Assembly (NCBI GenBank): GCA_964035795.1
Contig: OZ038321.1
Span: forward strand, 13,101,288 to 13,165,287
Source: Pterobdella sp. o SKG-2022
Lineage: Eukaryota > Annelida > Clitellata > Hirudinida > Piscicolidae
DNA length: 64,000 nucleotides
Direction of reading: 5' to 3'
Of the stretch, positions 43,001 to 57,536 are shown in pieces. Both the position numbers and the translations under genes were made by a program. Positions within the stretch are counted from its first letter, which is position 1. Every line of letters starts with the position of its first letter. The notes under the pieces were generated by a model. It ran no database searches and was not told the origin of the DNA. It was given only the letters and a program-made list of their open reading frames with translations.

Positions 43001-46000
43001 GCAATTTTCAGTTTTTCTGAATCGTCAAAAATTTTTGTTAATAACATATTTATAATTTGTAACAAAAAACATCAATATTACAAAAATTTTAATTAACTTT
43101 TCATAAAAATTTTTTTTCCAACTTACCAGAAAAAAGTCTCAAATTTTTCAACAAATTGATGATGAATTTTTGTACGTAGAAATAGTCCATTCGTTTGTTA
43201 GTATAGAAATTTTTTCTTCTTTTTTCAAATGAACTCCGGCAGTTTTAAGTTAGGATTGTTTTTCAATTATCTCATTGCTTTGCGGCTCGTTTAAGTCATG
43301 CACACACATGCATAGAGATTCATTAAAAATTTTAATGACACTTTCAACAAAAACTTGCTCGTTCAAACTTTCACTGCTTCAACACGTATCGAAAAATTAA
43401 TGCAAAATTCTGGAATTGAAAAAACTGGAATTGAATGAAATCTGAATTAAAAAAAATGAAGTTGAAGATATAGACACAAAAAAAATTATGCAGTTGAAAG
43501 CGATGTCAAAAATGAATAAGTAATTTCATTAAAAAAATAAAAATATAGAATGAAATATAAAAACTGAAAATTTTTGTAAGGAATAAGTTCTAGAAGTCTC
43601 GTATGAAATAGTTGTCCTATTAATTCTGATTGTGTGTATTTTTTAATGTTATCTTTTAGATTTTCAATTTTTTATGTCTTTGTGAATGTGTGTGTGAATA
43701 AATGCTCAAATGTTTGATTCTTCATAAAGAACCCAAAAGGTGTACACATGTGGGAACTTAATCAGGCCTGTGTGAATGGGCGAGAGTGAATGAATATAAT
43801 TAGGTTTTTAGTTATGCATGCATTTTTCTTGTCAAAATGTTGCATATTTAAAAAACTTGCGTTGAAAGCCCCTATTAGACCCTAATTTGTTAACGCGCCA
43901 TTCTGAATTTTTCTCATCAAATATGGTTCTATATGTTCATATGTATGTCTATACCTATTTACATTTGTTTGTGTATTTATGTACGTATTTATCTGTGTGT
44001 GTTTCTTTAATATATAAGTGTGTTTTTAGTATGAAAAAAATTAATTTTCAAAAAATAAGTTGTGTTCATATGTTGCCACTTAGTCATATAATGTTGCGAT
44101 ATACGGTGTTACAAAGTAGTAGAACGATCCTTTTTTTAGTATTACTTTGCTATTTAATATAGAAAGTAATTCATCAAAATTTTTTCATATTGATAATACT
44201 AATAATTCGCAACACCACTCAAACCAACGTGTCTTGCTTCATTTTATTGTGAGGATATACCAGAAAATACATTTCCAAAACTATTTTTAAATAAACTTCT
44301 TTATTAGAACAAACTTGAACTGAGTTCCAGGGTAACGATGAAATACAAATGGTGATACAAATATTTTTATTAATTGTTAAATCTTACTTTGCTTTTTTGT
44401 TTTTTATTAAAACAGCTTATGGCATTTTTATTTAAATAAATCAATTTTCTTTTGAGTAAGTTTGCTTGCGAATTCAGGCGTTTAAGAGCAGCAAAGAAAT
44501 GTTTGCCAAGGTGAAAACAAATACAGCCAAAGAATTTAATAGTATACACATTTTTTCATGATTTTTATTTTTCACAAAAATTATTTTAAAATTAAAAATT
44601 TTTTCAAAATCCCGACAAAAACTCTTAAGACTGAAAAATTTTTTTGAAAAGGTTTTTAGAATTTAATACTCAATTCTTTAATGGCATTTTTGATGGCCAA
44701 CCGTGGTGACGCTGTATGTTTCTGTCTTTTTAACTCTTTTTTTTTTCATTTTTGTCTTTTTCGGCGATTTTCTGCGTTTTTGTATTTTTTTGTGTTGTTG
44801 GGTTCATATATTCATAAAGTCTATAAGTTTGGTTTTTGTTTCTCAACATTTATTTATGTTCTTGACTTTGTCTCAAAAGGTGTTCTTTTATTTTTTCGGT
44901 AGGTGTATACAGATGAAAATGTAAGTTTCAGCTGGTGTTAGGTCATAAAAGCGATGTGTTCCATACAAATGTATGTTATCGCATTAATATACTGTGTGCA
45001 AGTTTTGGTTTATAAGGTTGTTTGTTATTTAGTATTTGTTTTAAAACATATATATTTTTGCTGACTTCAAAGTTTTAGGCGCCAGGCATGTTTATGTGCC
45101 AGTCTTTATGGATTCTCACAATTCTCATACATGCTGTGATTTTTGGATTGTTTTTTGATTCACGCATGATTATAATGCAAAGATTAGTTCCATTATTTTT
45201 TATTTTACCATTGAATGTGAGGATTCTTATGGTGTTGATGCTAGAAAGTTATAGATATAGCGAAGTTTATTGTTATTTAAGTTTAAAACTGTTTGAGAAC
45301 CTCTTCACCTATGTAGCTTTGCTTCATTCGCAGTCGTATGTTCTTGTGTTTCAAGGGGTTTTTCAATTCAGATAAGAAGGTGATGCTTGTAACTACTTTA
45401 CACAAAATTCCATGAAATCAAGTTTTTAAAAACAATACTTTGGATTTGGACTTGAAGAATTTAAACAAAATCAAGAAGATGCATAGACTGAACCTAGAAA
45501 ATAAAAGTATCTTTCATATATATTCATTGGCATAATTTATAACCTACAAAGTGTAAAAAAGTTCATTTATTCACAAGTTTTAACTTTTATTCAAATAAAT
45601 TGCTTTTTTCGAATTACATTTTTTATTCAAATTTCTGATGTTTTTTCACAAGTATTTTTCGACAAAAATTGAACAAAAGATTTGTTGATTAAAACATCAT
45701 TTTTTTATTACTCCACGGAGGAGAGTGATGATGATGATGATGATGGGATGGTGATGGTGACGATGAAATAATTGCACTAGTGATGAAGACTGTAACATGT
45801 AACCTTGAAAAAATCGACGATTAGGAATACGATAGAAGGAACTATGATGAAAAATCAGACCTTTGTAGAAATTTCACTTATTTTATCTGCAACAAAAATG
45901 ACTACAAATTTATTATTTTTTTTGATGAGTGTTTATAAAAAATTTTCCACTCATCAATTGACTGTCATTGAGTGAAGCTTTGAGTCCCATAAGGCTGAAA

Positions 46001-49000
46001 ATTTTATGGGAAACTTAGCTGTCCATCACAGACAACTAGTGCAAATCTTCAGATACATCTAACGATCTCATTTTTGTTTGCATGTTCTAATTGGAAAGGC
46101 ATCTTTTCAAAAGTTGATTTTAACATGGGAAACCTTTCAATTAGTTGTTGTGAGCTGAACTTCGATGCAAAACAGGTTGTATGAGAGGTTTTGAGATTTG
46201 GCGTCATGATTTTTTTAGCATTTATAGTGGACTTATAACTTTTTCTAAGTGTCCAAGTTTCGAGGTTCCAAGAGCCTTCAAACCCACACGAGTTTAATGA
46301 GGAAAAAATGACTTGAAAGTGATTTTCTAAAAAACTTGTGTTTGGTTCTTTTATTATTTAAATAAAGTGTTTATTTGAATGAAAATGAACATATTTGTTG
46401 AAAATACTAAGTTGTCAGTAAGTTTCCATAATTTTTTTTTCAAAATTGCATATTCATCTTTGAGAATTAATATTTTTATAAATGCTTCTACACATTTAAT
46501 CAAGCTTATTTTATTTCTCGTGTTATTTCATCAAATTTCCAATTTATGATTCAAGTTATGTTTCGAGTATTGCATCGAACTCTTGTTTATAATAATATTA
46601 TTGTTCTTTTCTCAACTTCACATGCTTCACTCTTTTATTCCTGTTAAAATTTATTTTTGAACCCATAAACATACCCTCAGAAGTTTCCGAACTGCGCAAT
46701 TTAAATTTGAAAATACCAAAAAATATATACGAGTTATAACGAAGACCTTATAAAAAAAAGCTTTGAAACTATTCCGAAGAATTTTTATATGATGAAAAAT
46801 TTTGAAAAAGTGAGTTTTCAAACTGTTCAAATGATTTTTTAAATGTAGTTTTTGAAAATTTTTTCAATAAATTCTTAAATAAAAATTTCACAAATATTTT
46901 TAAATAAAAATCTCACAAACAAAACCACTATAATAAATTTTTAAACAATAAGGATATATATTATCAAAATAATTTATGCGGCAATAAAATAGAATTTTTA
47001 AAAGTTAAATTCGAAAAGTCCAACTTCAAAGGGCCTCCTCCGTTTGTTAACTGCTTGTCCTCCCATTATTATGTGCTCACAATTATAAATTTATTCCCAT
47101 AAAGTTTCTGTAAAAAATTTTGAAAATTTTGATTTATAAATCAGCAATAAACAATGGTTTTGAAAGTTTCGTCACAGAACATAACAAACTTCATAACATT
47201 CTTCTACAATTTCTTCAAAACAAATTCTCAAAATTGTAGAATTTTTTTGAAGTTTTAAAAACAATTTTTATTTTTCATATAAAGTCGTAGTATTATTAAT
47301 ACGTAATTTGAATTTTTTTTTTTTCATGTATTGTTTAGGAACTTGTCGGAGATTTCAACTCAATAAATTTTCCCTTATTTTCTGCAGTTTCTTTTCCTGT
47401 ATGTGTGTCTTTACACGCTTGTGTGTGTTTGTGTTTATTTGTGTTTCTTTATATATGTTTGAATTTAATTTTATTGATGGGAAGATGATTTTAATTATTC
47501 ATTTATTAATGCCTTTTTTTAATTATTTTGTATGGCTGTGTGGATGAGCTTTTCCAAGAAGAACTGCACTGAGAGTTGGCACATGCAAAAAATGATTGTA
47601 ACTAGTTTAAATAAAAGGAACATCTAATAAAATGATGCTCTTATACTTCTGAAAGGTTGATGTATGTGATTATTGCTTTCTTACGTATGTGTGAAGTTCC
47701 ACTTTTGTGTGTTTTTATGTGTGTTTTGACGTGATTAAATCTTAGTTCTTTCCTAGTTTGTATGTGAGGATGGTATCGAAGAGTTTTTTATGATAAATGA
47801 AAAGTTTTGAAAATCATTTAATTTAAAATAAGAAGGATTTTTTTCTCAAAATACATTTTTTATTCAAAAGTTGAAAAAAAATTTAAAAATATTCTCAACC
47901 TTAATGGAAATAAATGTTGACAATTTTCAGTTCAAACATGATAATGATGTAAAAAATAGCAAAAATTACAAATTATTGTAAAATATGACTTTAAACCATG
48001 TAAAAGGAGCATTTATAAGAAATTAAAACAATTCACTATTGTAGCATGTACTCTCAGTAACACATCGAACGTATACAAAACTACAAAACAGTGTACTTGA
48101 GGAAAAATTTCAACGAGTGATTCTTTTAACTAATTCTTTTTATTATTCTCATTGTTATTTTATTGTTATTATTATGGTTCTCCTGCTCATATTTCTTTTA
48201 TTATACTCAGTCTTTTAACATGTTTGAGCGATTTTTATACTTTTTTTTCAAATACATTTCCCACGTTTCAACAATGCATGTTTATCAAAAAAATTTAATA
48301 TAAAAATATTGCTTCTTTTGTGAGCATTATTTTTTTTGAATTTTTTATCAACAATATCTTTCGACAGCTTCAGGCTTTCTGATTTATTCCACATCATAAA
48401 ATGAGTATTTCCAAATAATGACAACTAAATTAAACTTTCATTTTTGAGTTATTTGTCTCACCATCTTCAAACCTTTTAACAGTATGGTTATATATCTCAC
48501 ATTTTTTTCTGTTTTTTTTCACTTGAATTTTTTTGATTTGTTATAAAATTTATTTGATTCACTAACATTTCAATAATTTCGATTTAACAAGAATTGCTTA
48601 GTGGTAGGATAATCGATGAACCAAAAATTAAGCAATTACCAAATGTAAGAAGTTCGCAATATATAAATAGTCTGAAACAAGCAAATAAAGAAGAAAGAGT
48701 AACGAATAATTAATAATGCATCAGAAGAGCAGACAGCACAAAACATTAATAACCACATGTTCTGCGTCCATGACACTGTTTTGAGAAAACGGGCCTTCAT
48801 GGGAAATGTATTTGGTTGGATGTAGTTGAATGAGAAAGAATAAAATGTGTGGAAGGTCTTCATGAGACATAAGCTAGCTTTGAAGATATTTTGATAGATT
48901 GTGAATTCTTTTCTTCGATTGAAGTTGAAATATTTATCTTTTATTTTGGATCTGCGTATGTAACATAAAGAGTTCCAGCTGATACAACTACATTTGAACT

Positions 49001-52000
49001 TCATAAAGTGTTCATTTTGATGAATCGAGGTTTTTTGTTGTTATACTCTGTTCTTGAGAATTTCTATGGCTTGTTCAGGTTTTCTGGTCCGGGATGATGT
49101 TCCACAGAGACCCTATCTAAATTTCTTGTTTATAATGTTCATTTCTTATAAATATTCTATCAACTTTCTATATTTTGTTTCTGATTATAAACAAAGTTTA
49201 ATTTTTTTTTTGAAAAGTTTGTGATTTAATCAAAAAAAAATTGACAAAAAAGAAAATCCAAAATGCACACTGAAGTGTTTTTCAAACAAATATAGAAGAT
49301 TTGTTTTAAAATTACTTCCCAAATTTTAATCTCTATTTGCCGAACCTACTAAAAATGATTTGGCTTCAATATTTAAATTTTTCAATTTTAAATTACTTTC
49401 AACAAAAAGTCAGTTATCAAAAGTCAATTTAAAATCTCGAGATGAAAAGCAATTGACAATTCAAATTGAAAATTGATGGAAGTTATAACATGTAAGATAC
49501 CACTATTTTTAGCTGGAATTAAAATTTTAAAAGAAAAATATTCAAAAAATAAAATTAAATAGCAATAAAAAGTGAAAATGTATAAAAACACACAAAAGAA
49601 TGAAGCAAAAAGAAAGCAAACAAAAGTTTATAATGGTTAGTTAGTGAGGGTCTGTATTTTAGATTGTGAGCGACAGTGCAGTAAATAATTAATCAATTTT
49701 CTAAAAACTTATTTAAAATAATATATTTTATTAATTAAAAACTATTATTCAAATTTATTTAAAGGTTTTGTTATATGGAGGTTATAATTCTTGTTGATGA
49801 GGCAAATATATCAGTCAAAAAGGCTTGAGACTCAACTATCGGAAATTAAGTTTTGGAAAGAAGTGAATGAAAAAATAAATAAATGAATCAATAAATAAAT
49901 AAATAAATAAGCGTTCTCATCGTGTTAAATCATTTGAAATTTGTGATAAAGCTGGTCAAATCCCTCTCCGACCATCCAACATTGTATCATTCAAACAATG
50001 AATTTACTAGGGGATGAAGGCGATTTTTCGAAATTTTTCTTTATGCAGACTTATTTAGATGTTTAAAGAGCTATTTCATCAGATCGCATTATTTCGGCAT
50101 TTTTTATAGATGGTTTTATAAATATAAAATTGTATAATATTAATTCAAATTCAACAAATTGATATAAATTAATAGAAGAATAACTATATATTAAATCACT
50201 AGATAAAAAATAATAGAAAGCTTTTCAAATAATTTAATAACGCTAAAGCTGATAAAAATAGTAACAAAGGAAATAAAATACATAAATTGAGCCTGTAGTT
50301 TTATCACAAGTTGATGTATACATCGATAAATTTTTGATGTAGTATTTGTGTCATTTCAAAAACAATTGCATTATTTGAATGTATGGTGCGTGCATTTAAT
50401 GTTAAGACGTTCAAAATCTCGATACTTCATAAATATTCATTGAATAAATGAGTTTTCTAGTGTGAATGAAAATCTAGATAAAATGACTTGGTATTATTTC
50501 TTCAGTAAATTTGTTCAATAGCCACATGTGCGTTGCTTAATATTAAAAAGATGGCATCTTCTAAACAAGGTTATTTACATGAACAATTGGTACTGCTTCG
50601 GATCGTTTCATTTTCATTTTTCAAAAAAAATATGATATAATATTTTACTGCACGTAATATAAAATGACTGAAATCTATGAAACACTATAAATCACGAAAA
50701 AAACAAGAAAGAGTACAAATTCTTTTAAAAATTATTAAAACATCCGTTAGCTTTTATGATTTTCTCTTTTCAGACCCATAAGATTCCAAAAGAATCAAAG
50801 TCTTCACAAAACATTTGCCCACTGTGGTGCTTCCAGCATAGAACCATCAAAATTCACTGAGAAGCAAAAAGACAGACACATGCTCACACATAGTAACACA
50901 TCCACCTAGCTAAAAACCTCATAAACATATGGATAAGAATAGAGTGAAACATTAGTGAAAATAAATTGAATGTATATACATTGACTAAGTCAAAACAAGG
51001 CTATTACTAAGAAACTAATTAAAATGGTAATTAAAAAAATATAAAAACGTTTCAAATCATAATATTTTAAATATGAAAATTGTAAAGCATGATGAATTGC
51101 TGACATTAATGCTGTCAATAACAATAATATTAACAAAAATAAAACAATAATTATAAATAATAATAATTATTATTATTATTACGATAATAATGATAAAAAA
51201 AAACAATTATGGTAGTTATGATATTAATATTATAAATAATGGCAACAAATTTTTTTAAACTCCTTTAATAATAATCTTTATTTCTGACCTCATAATAGTT
51301 TCAATGAAGTAACTGATTGCATCATCAAAAAATTTAAAAACACCAACCAATTTTTAATTATAAATACTAAAAATAATTTGACCCTAATGAAATAAAAATT
51401 CATATTCGACTAAAATCACACAATATTTAAATTATTTTTCAAATCTTCATGAAGTTCTTATAAACCTAATTTGATAGCACGTCTTTCCACGCTAAAACCA
51501 AAAACTAGTTAGTGTCGGTTGAGCCAGTCTGTATAACTACCGTAACAAGCTTTCCAGAGTTGCCGATCTAATTACTGTATCCTTATGTTGAGTTGTTGAT
51601 GAAGATATAATGAAGACTTTTTTGTATTTAATTATTTTTATTTCCTCTGAATTTAAGGTAAACTAAGTGTATAGAAAGGTGAAAAATGTGATTTATTTGG
51701 TATAATGTTAGAATAATGACAACGTGAGGTTGGAGCGAAGTGCTGGGGGCTCAAAGCAGAAATTAAAGATGAAGGATTGATGCGGTGTTATGTGCTACGA
51801 AACTAATGACTATGGAACACACATCCATCTATTCTTTCACACCTTATAAACTCATTTAATTTTCCTTCACTCTATCAATCTTGCATCCATTTTGTTCTAT
51901 ATATTCATTTATACAGCCATCCATATTTTTCATTCCTTCACTATTCTCCATTAAGTCATCCCCTATTTAGAATGTATTCCATACACTCATCTCTCTATCC

Positions 52001-52514
52001 ATTCATCTAATGAGTTTTCACCGAAGCAATTCATCCATCCATCTACCCACTTATCCAATCATTTATGTATCCTTTCATTCATCTCTTTATACACGTATGA
52101 ATTATATAGTCATCCATTATAAACCTATTTGACTATGAAAAAAAGCAAGATAGTTCACATAGAGAAAAAAATATATCATCATAATTTGTGTTAAATCTGC
52201 TATCTAAATGTTGAGCAATGTTTTGATGTGGGAGTTGAAGTTTGTAAGATGAAATTGAACGATAAAAAACAAAACATCGAAATATTTTGATTTGAACTCA
52301 CAAATATAATAACAAAGTAAGTGATAAATTTTAGATACTCAAAAAGATGAGGAAATTCAAAAATAACAAGCAAAAAATGGAATGAAGGAAAAACAATTAG
52401 CAACATTCTTTTCAAAGGTTTATTATGCGTTGAAAAGTTTGGACGTCAAAACACGAAGATTTTCAAATCTTATGCTTGTGTTTACTATGTTCTACAACCT
52501 TTGTGGCAGTAGAA
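37088..52514. other. Long AT-rich intergenic stretch
   Basis: 15.4 kb without a gene I can support. It contains the tiny LINE-like fragment at 42325, a TGATGATGATGATG run near 45725-45750, and a possible but unsupported exon at 50774-50909. MRPS25 shows that short exons can hide in such sequence, so absence is not proven. Confidence 0.5.
42325..42384 (+). mobile_element. Possible LINE 3'-end fragment
   Basis: Encodes NELPQNIVKCPKDTFKLKV then stop. This resembles the WN-x-LP-x-x-IV...FK motif at the C terminus of many non-LTR reverse transcriptases. It is only 20 codons with no supporting flanks. Confidence 0.3.
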
Positions 52515-52686
<172 letters not shown>

Positions 52687-54010
52687 AAAATAGGAGCAAT
52701 ATACTAATAAAATTTGAATTTAAGCAAAGATAAATTTCAGCAAATATGTTTTTTATAGTCACACTGGTAGAAAACTTGAATGATCAAAATACTTGAATAT
52801 GAAAGAAAAGGAAACGGGGCTTAAAAAAATAAATAGAAGAAATAGTGATACAAAGCAAAGTTTATTTTTAAAAAAGTAAACCAAATGCTAAAAAAACTTG
52901 AATTATTACAATATTCAAGCATTGCACTTTTTAAACTTTGCATAATTCCTCGATCATTTTCAATTGTCAAACGACTCTTCTCTCACATGGTATTTTAGAA
53001 TTTCATCGTCATTTGTTGTTAATATCAAAACCAATACTTTAGAACTTTTTGATGTTTGAGAATACAATTTTATAATTATGTTGAGTAGTTTCATTGCATT
53101 AACGCCTCTAACCTTATAAGAGATTCTGGGAAATTTTCATAAATACCGTTTTATTTCATTAAGTTTATTTCAAATAAAACACCTTATGTGAATTTTTTTA
53201 GTGTAAAATTTCAATTTTTTATCCATTTGTCAACTCACCATGTAAACCATGGAATACTGTAGTTATGCTTGTACATCGCCAAAAGAGGCTCTTAAGAGAT
53301 GCTCAAATGATGGCCACTAACCAACCTATAAGCCTCTAGCAATGCATCTTATGTTTTCATTTTTTATCATTATTTAACTTTTTTTTTTATGGTGTTTTTT
53401 CTTCATGTTGTTTACTTTTCCATTGTCTTTCATGTTTATTTTTGCATATGCACTCAGATTGGTGTGAGGTTTAATGTTTTCAAATCAACTTCGAAGGTTA
53501 TTTTTAAAATTTTCAATGTACCTTCCCAATAAATTTTGCTGTCTCTAATTCAATTAAAATTTTTTTTTGGATTAATTTTTACAAATTTTTAAATTCATCG
53601 AAAGCATTTGTAACGATGTAAGTTTTTCAAAATTCCCTTTCCAAAAAAACTTATTTCTGAAGCAATTTTGAGAAAAAAACTTTTATAAATATCAAAATAA
53701 TAATTGAATGGAGAAAAAAAATAAAAATAAAAACTTCAAATAAACGTTAAAGTCGTGATATTAATAAAAAACACTTTAATATTGAGAAATATATACCAAA
53801 AAAAACACCTTTTGAAGTGGGACAAAAAATTATTTGCCTGTTATTTGCCATAGTAACTAACCGGTTATGTTTTATTAATTGACATTATTTTAATGTTTTT
53901 GTGGGTTTTGAAGAAATTGCATTGATTTTAAATCATTTGTTTGCCTATCCTCAACCAAAAAAATTAGGTATTTCTATGTTCTTGTTGGTATTTTTGCTTA
54001 TAATATTTTT

Positions 54011-55110
54011 TTGTTCATTATTAATTCCATTGGTTTCATTACATCATTAGTTTTTTCAATTATTTTTGCTTTGTCAATGTTATTTATATGCTTTGGGGAT
54101 ATTTTGGTTAAGTGGTTCACTAGCTATCTAACCAACAGAACTTTTATTATCAGATGTTGTGAAAGTGAAACATGTTGGTGTTCACAAGTTTCCGTTCTTG
54201 GACCATTGCTGTTCACTCTTTCCACTGGTGATTTGGAAAAGTTAGTCATGAAGCATAACTTCAGTTTCCACCAATTTGCAGATGACACTCAAATTTATGG
54301 CCATTTCAGATATGAAAAGTCACTTGATTTGCAGGGAAGTTTGTCTGAGTGCATAGATGATATTGCAGGTTGGATGAAAGCTAATCACTTTAAGTTGAAT
54401 GTCTCAAAGACTGAAGCTATTTGGTTTTCCAATGGCAGAAGCATTCATAAAATCCTGAATCGTCCAGTGAGAATAGTGGCAGATAGCATTATTCCTTCCA
54501 AAAATGTTAAGACTCTTGGTGTGTGGTTGGATAGGGACCTCTTTATGAAAACTCATATCAACATGATATTAAAGGGTGGTTTTATCTCCTTAAGGCAAAT
54601 AAAATTAATCAAGGACTTGTTGAGTATAGAGTCTTTGAAGACGTTGGCATCAGCTTTGGTATTGAACCGTATTGACTATAGGAATATTATTCTCGTAGGG
54701 CTCCCTAAACACCAAAAAGACAGACTCCAACCCCTGATCAACACAGCAGCCAGGCTCATTACAGGCACCAGAAAGAGTGATCACATAAGTTCTGTTTTGA
54801 GAGGTCTGCACTGTCTTAAAATAGATGAGAGGATTGACTATAAGGTTCTGTTGCTGATGTTCAAATGTCTGCGCAATAGAGGCCCAGCCTACATGTCAAA
54901 AGATTTTGAGATGCTATCAAGCATTCCGGGTAAGCAGAAACTGAGATCTGCTAATTCTCTAAAAGTTGTTCCAGGTGAATCTAAGCTTAAGATCATAGGG
55001 AAGAAAATTTTTTATGTAACCGGCCCTACCCTGTGAAACAACCTCCCCGAAAAACTAAGCTTTTCTGTTTCAAAACACTCTTAGAAGAAACCTTAAATCT
55101 TATCTTTTTT
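54011..55110 (+). mobile_element. Non-LTR retrotransposon relic (RT palm to C terminus)
   Basis: A 341-codon frame to 55036 matches the 3' half of a LINE reverse transcriptase of the Jockey/CR1-like type. Visible are WFTSYLTNRTF, SVLGPLLFTLSTGDL, the catalytic FADDTQIYG at 54275, GWMKANHFKLNVSKTEA and the C-terminal INTAARLITGT region. Upstream RT motifs and the endonuclease are absent. The block before VLGPLLF is altered (CSQVS where CGVPQGS is usual). A TGA at 55034-55036 replaces the Trp of the GP-x-LWN motif, and the following NNLPEKL and LRRNLKSYLFSRSY continue in a shifted frame. It is 5'-truncated and dead. Confidence 0.9.
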
Positions 55111-56339
55111 CGAGATCTTATGGTGTATAAATATTTATGTATTATTTGGTTCTTAGTTTTTTTTTATAATTTTGTGGCCTAGAAACTCTTGGACTTAATG
55201 CCACTATAATTGTTATTGTATTATATTGTATTGTTGTTGTTGATGCTTGCTCAAATATATTTCCAGGTTTTTATTTCCAATTTTTTATTACAGTTTTTTC
55301 CGATGTTCATAAACCCGATATAGTTTCCCAGAATTTTATTTCGATGTTCAGACAGCTTATGTTTTTATCATTTAAACTTTTTTCATTATACGCCAAGGAT
55401 ACAAGCATTTAGTTCTTTTCCATCAAATCGTGTTTGAACTTTTACGTGCGGTTTGTAACTTTCAAACTTTTTGCTTTTCTATCGTTGTTTATGACTTTCT
55501 ATATTCCGGCCACTTTTTATCACTATTTCCATTTTTATTCAAGTTTTTGTTGTTGCTAAATGGTTTTTATCTTTTATTTCTTTTTATTTGAATAAAATTG
55601 AAAATAATTACTTTTATTACTTTTTCTATAATCACAGAAAATTTAATTTATTGTCTTCTAGCGATAGTTGGAACTGCCTATACAAAAAGTCAAATCTATT
55701 AGTTATATATTGTATTATTTGTTTATTATGTAAAATACATTCAAGCTCTTATTCCAGTGTATTGAAAAAATATGGTACTTCTATCCCATTAGCTGTGTTG
55801 CAGTCTATGGTTTTAATAAAAAACCGACTATTTAAAAGTTTGAATTGTGAAAAATATTGAATTGAATATAATAAATAGTTCCAAAGCTTGAAATATTTAT
55901 TACGAGAAATTGAAAATTGCATCTGTTTCAAAAATAAAACTACATATATTAATGTACGTGTTTTGACATAAAAAATTTTTATAAAATTTCCCAAGATGTT
56001 TTTGAATTTAAAAACTTTTAAAAATCAATTTCTATTGAAAATTATATTAAAAGCATCATTTACAACAAGAGTTCAGCTGTAGAAGAGTTTTCCTAATGAC
56101 CCGAACAACAAACTTTTCGGACTTTCAAAAACTGATTAGGAAATATCTATCACTTCAAAAAGAACTAGTTTTTTTTCACATAAAAAAATATTCTAATATT
56201 GATATTAGTATTATTAAATTATTATTAATGATAAAATTCATCTAAAATGTAATTTACAAACGCAATTTGCTTCAGAAGCGCTTAAAGACTATTATCTAAG
56301 TGTGTGGAAATTTGCAAAAGTTTTTTCAAAAAGGTGATG

Positions 56340-56650
56340 AACGTAAGTTAGGTGGAAAAATAGTTTTACAGACGTTGGGCTTGGTGAAAGAGCTATTTGA
56401 AATCAAGTTTTAAAAACTTCAGACCAGCTTAGAGATTTGAGCGGTTGGTGTATATGTCTTATATACAAGAGATTACGTAAAGAGGCAAGTTGACTAAGTT
56501 TGAGAATGCAGGCATTGAGTCAAAAAAGCTGAGCAACTGGTAGCCAATGCAAACGATCAAGACAGTCACTGGAAGAGCTGAAGTAACCAATTTGAAAAAC
56601 TGTATAGCTGCGAAGTTTTAGAGGGATTGAAGTTGGCGCAAAACAGACTG
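56340..56650 (-). mobile_element. LINE reverse-transcriptase C-terminal relic
   Basis: On the minus strand around 56565-56529 the frame reads CLDRLHWLPVAQLF, the L-x-x-LHWLPV-x-x-R/Q block found after the RT domain in CR1-like elements. It is followed by ILKLSQLASLRNLL with stops interspersed. It is heavily decayed and lies in the opposite orientation to the 54-kb relic, so it is a separate insertion. Confidence 0.55.
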
Positions 56651-57355
56651 AAAAATAGAATTATTTTAAAAAAATATTTTTGAAATTGTACTAACATAAA
56701 TTCATTTTTAATTGTCATTTCTCTTTTTACCGAAGTTATTTATATCTTTTGAAAAATAGCTTTTATATACAAAAATTTCTTCATTTATTTCTTAAAAAGT
56801 TGACATTGAGTTTTATTCATGAAAAAATCATCTGAAAAGAAATGTTATATTGTCATTCCTATAAGTTTCCTCACCTTATAAATACTGTTTATTTTTTGTT
56901 TTGGTTTTAGAATAATATTTTTGTTAGCGTGTTTATGTTTTGGATCTTGTTAATATTTGCCTTTTAAACTAGTATTTTGAAAAACAAAATATTTTTTCGA
57001 CGTATTAATACTAATAACTATTTTTTAAGTTAAAATAAGTATAAAATTAAGGTTTAAGAGTTTTACTAAAAATATCATTTTAGTCATGTTTCTAAATTTC
57101 GAGTTTTTATTTTCCGCAAAAATTTTTGAATTGAAAAAAATTTGAAATGGAAAGCACGGAAATTGTTTTTTTGCTGAAAAAAAGAAAATTTTTTGAAGTT
57201 TTGTAACGAATTGGATATCTTACAAGACAATGTATTTACTATGGCTTGGAATTTTTGTTTAAAGCTGTTTTTGCACTAAGATATGCATAGAAATGTCTTT
57301 AGTCTGTTAAAAATTTCGATTTTATTAATATTTCAAAGTTTATTTACCACACATT

Positions 57356-57536
57356 GTCGGCCCCTATAGCTCAATGGTTGAGCATTAGACTAATTATCTA
57401 AAAGTTACCGGGTTCGATCCCGCGTGGGCCGACAATTAGCACCTGTTCCACAGTGTGTTTTCGCTACATTAAATTTGTAGCAAGCGCTTTGATCTATTAG
57501 GAAAAGCGCTTTATAAATACCGCATTACATTACATT
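57356..57536 (+). mobile_element. tRNA-derived SINE, copy 2 (best preserved)
   Basis: The head begins GTCGGCC and closes with the complementary GGCCGAC at 57427-57433. It has D-arm GCTC/GAGC and anticodon stem TTAGA/TCTAA around loop CTAATTA (anticodon AAT). The A-box-like TAGCTCAATGG is at 57367 and the B box GGTTCGATCCC at 57411. The T stem has two mismatches, so it is not a working tRNA. A body follows (ACAATTAGCACCTGTTCCAC onward), then tail AAGCGCTTTATAAATACCGC and CATTA repeats. Such tails are usually shared with a partner LINE; I infer mobilisation in trans. Confidence 0.92.

Noticed and set aside
45088..45375. 95-codon hydrophobic frame
   Set aside because: Composition follows AT-rich DNA, no domain recognised, and no splice or promoter context.
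48636..49004. 122-codon minus-strand frame
   Set aside because: No recognisable motif; Phe/Ile/Ser-rich composition as expected by chance from this base composition.
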